Positions 62,843-64,000 of a stretch of 64,000 nucleotides of DNA are shown piece by piece. The stretch is from Prorocentrum cordatum. Taxonomy: Eukaryota > Sar > Dinophyceae > Prorocentrales > Prorocentraceae. Position 1 is the first letter of the stretch. Each line of letters begins with the position of its first letter. The position numbers and the translations under genes are program-made. The notes beneath the pieces are model-generated. The model searched no databases and was not told where the DNA came from. It saw only the letters and a program-made list of their open reading frames with translations. The DNA lies in contig CAUYUJ010014613.1 of assembly GCA_963575745.1 (NCBI GenBank), positions 185,548-249,547 of the forward strand. The letters run 5' to 3'.

Positions 62843-64000
62843 ATGGCTCAACCTCCGAGTTTGACTTCGTGTCCTTACTGTGCTTTACCTATACCTTCAG
62901 AATTGTTGTTCGCTCACCTTGCGACTCATGAAGGATATGTGAATGCATTTTTTGGACGAGGTGGCTCTTCGCAGTCGCAATCTGCCCTGGTGCCAGCAGT
63001 GCCACAATCGGGGCCAGAGTCACCTGCACGTCGACTCGTTCCACTTGCAGCCGAGCCAGCTCCGCCGGCACAACCGCCGCCAATTCCTTTGCATGATGCG
63101 CCGCGATCGGCAGGTTTCCACCGATGTTCTAGCATGCAGCTTCCCGAACTTCTGCAACACCTCGACGATCGGAAAGAGGCCGGAATCCTTCAGGACCTTC
63201 TTTCTGAAGGTGTTGTCCGCCCGCTTGGGCACTGTGGCTGCAACGCTTCTCGGCCGACCCTGAGACCAAGTCAAAGAGCCAGCCAGGCAGTCAAAGGCAG
63301 AGGCCATGGCCCTATAGCTTCAGCCAGATGCACTCGTTGTCAAGCGCACCACTCTGTCGATTTCAGTGGAACTCCGTTTGAGGGGAGCCGAAATAAACTT
63401 GGCTTGGTTACAACGTTCAAACTAGCTGCACACTGGTTGGACGGGACTGGCGTCGGGAAAACCGCTCGGGCATTGAAGATATGTGACAGCACGGTATCTG
63501 CAATGTGGAGCAAGCTGAGACTCCCAGTGGCGTGGCAGCAGCAGAACTTACCCAGGATTGCCGATTCAGAGTGCATCGTGGATATCACGTGGGGTCCGCA
63601 TCGGAGACAGGTTCGGTACGGCGTGCCAGCGCGTCCTCTCAAGTTCGAGAGCTACATCTTTCAAGTAGCAGTGGCATTCAGGGTCTTTCAAGGCGTCCGG
63701 CGATTCCTACCTGGAACTCTTCGTGTGCAACGTGTCCTCAGCAAAGATGCCACGTACAACAAAAACGTATTGTTGACAATGTTGGACCCTTCCTGCTCAA
63801 TAGTTTCGGACCAGGGCTCCGAATGGGCACGCCTCCCGCATTTCTTTGCCCGAGCCTCAACAGTTAACCATTCAATAGAATGGGTTTCGGCCGACGGTAC
63901 AACAACAAATTTGGGCGAATCCTTCAATGGATTATTGAAGAAAATGGGTAGCCAGCTGAGTATGTGGAAAGGCCGGGTTGCTGACTCAGAACTGGAAGTC
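62843..64000 (+). CDS. IS1595/Merlin-like DDE transposase, partial
   Basis: Begins at the ATG at 62843 and stays open for 386 codons to the window end. Residues 10-29 are a C2H2 finger (CPYC, eleven residues, HLATH). Cys131/133 and Cys163/166 form a zinc ribbon leading into HHSVDFSGTPF, the ribbon-to-GT pattern of ISXO2/IS1595 transposases. It is followed by a helix-turn-helix-like segment (WLDGTGVGKTARALKICDS). Catalytic acids are placed at Asp247 (CIVDITWG), Asp323 (IVSDQGSEW) and Glu359 (TNLGESFNGLLKK), with 35 residues between the last two and VNHSIEWV between them. The extra N-terminal C2H2 finger is not typical of bacterial IS1595. Codon use is AT-richer than the retroelements, consistent with separate origin. 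The end of the protein is outside the window. Confidence 0.8.
   Translation, partial: MAQPPSLTSCPYCALPIPSELLFAHLATHEGYVNAFFGRGGSSQSQSALVPAVPQSGPESPARRLVPLAAEPAPPAQPPPIPLHDAPRSAGFHRCSSMQLPELLQHLDDRKEAGILQDLLSEGVVRPLGHCGCNASRPTLRPSQRASQAVKGRGHGPIASARCTRCQAHHSVDFSGTPFEGSRNKLGLVTTFKLAAHWLDGTGVGKTARALKICDSTVSAMWSKLRLPVAWQQQNLPRIADSECIVDITWGPHRRQVRYGVPARPLKFESYIFQVAVAFRVFQGVRRFLPGTLRVQRVLSKDATYNKNVLLTMLDPSCSIVSDQGSEWARLPHFFARASTVNHSIEWVSADGTTTNLGESFNGLLKKMGSQLSMWKGRVADSELEV

Larger units (their letters stand above)
62042..64000 (+). mobile_element. DNA transposon, IS1595/Merlin-like, 3' end outside window
   Basis: Starts within E7 RT (CGGTCCAAAACTGTC..). It has lower GC than its surroundings, short repeated GTCTA(A)A motifs near the edge, an 11-bp satellite, and a transposase ORF. 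The other terminus lies beyond 64000, so terminal inverted repeats and target duplication cannot be checked. The left edge is placed where RT homology stops. Confidence 0.65.

Overview
The window is eukaryotic, very GC-rich, and made almost wholly of repeats and retroelements. I found no recognisable host housekeeping gene, tRNA, rRNA or prokaryotic operon. A dinoflagellate-type genome is my best guess. It rests on the high GC, on dense long-leader retroelements, and on the DIRS-like tyrosine-recombinase (YR) retroelement content. No canonical dinoflagellate spliced leader was seen, so this is inference.

The main content is a Russian doll of YR retrotransposons, named here E0-E7. Each codes for a Gag-like protein, a reverse transcriptase/RNase H (RT-RH) and a tyrosine recombinase. 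Five of them (E1-E5) show split direct repeats in the order A1 - genes - B1 - A2 - B2, as in PAT/Ngaro-type DIRS elements. From left to right: a truncated gag (E0a) is broken by repeat element R1a (from 1728). R1a's repeat array is interrupted by E1 (3976-10195, minus). Further on, E2 (11333-20697, minus) lies in a GACA-rich tract. At about 22765 the E0 gag with its R insertion starts again (E0b/R1b), so the left part looks like an old, very large tandem duplication. E3 (24137-50011, plus) sits inside R1b. E3 is itself split between RT and YR by E4 (about 29045-47627, plus), and E4's leader array is split by E5 (30195-40121, minus). To the right, E6 starts at 50293 inside the rest of R1b. Its gag is interrupted by two tandem R elements (52140-58145), and its RT is cut by E7 (60459-62041). 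E7's RT is in turn cut by a DNA transposon with an 11-bp satellite and an IS1595/Merlin-like transposase gene that runs off the window end.

A common plan emerges: A1 repeat, an element-specific tandem array, a conserved leader, gag, an in-frame TGA, RT-RH, a separate YR gene, then B1-A2-B2. In E2, E3, E4, E6 and E7 gag and RT-RH lie in the same frame with an open linker after one TGA, which suggests stop-codon readthrough. E2 is the only copy in which gag, RT-RH and YR are all intact. The others carry frameshifts, nonsense codons, deletions or nested insertions. E5 is a second lineage with an unusual order (RT-RH, zinc-binding ORF, YR) but it shares a leader hairpin with E2 and E4.
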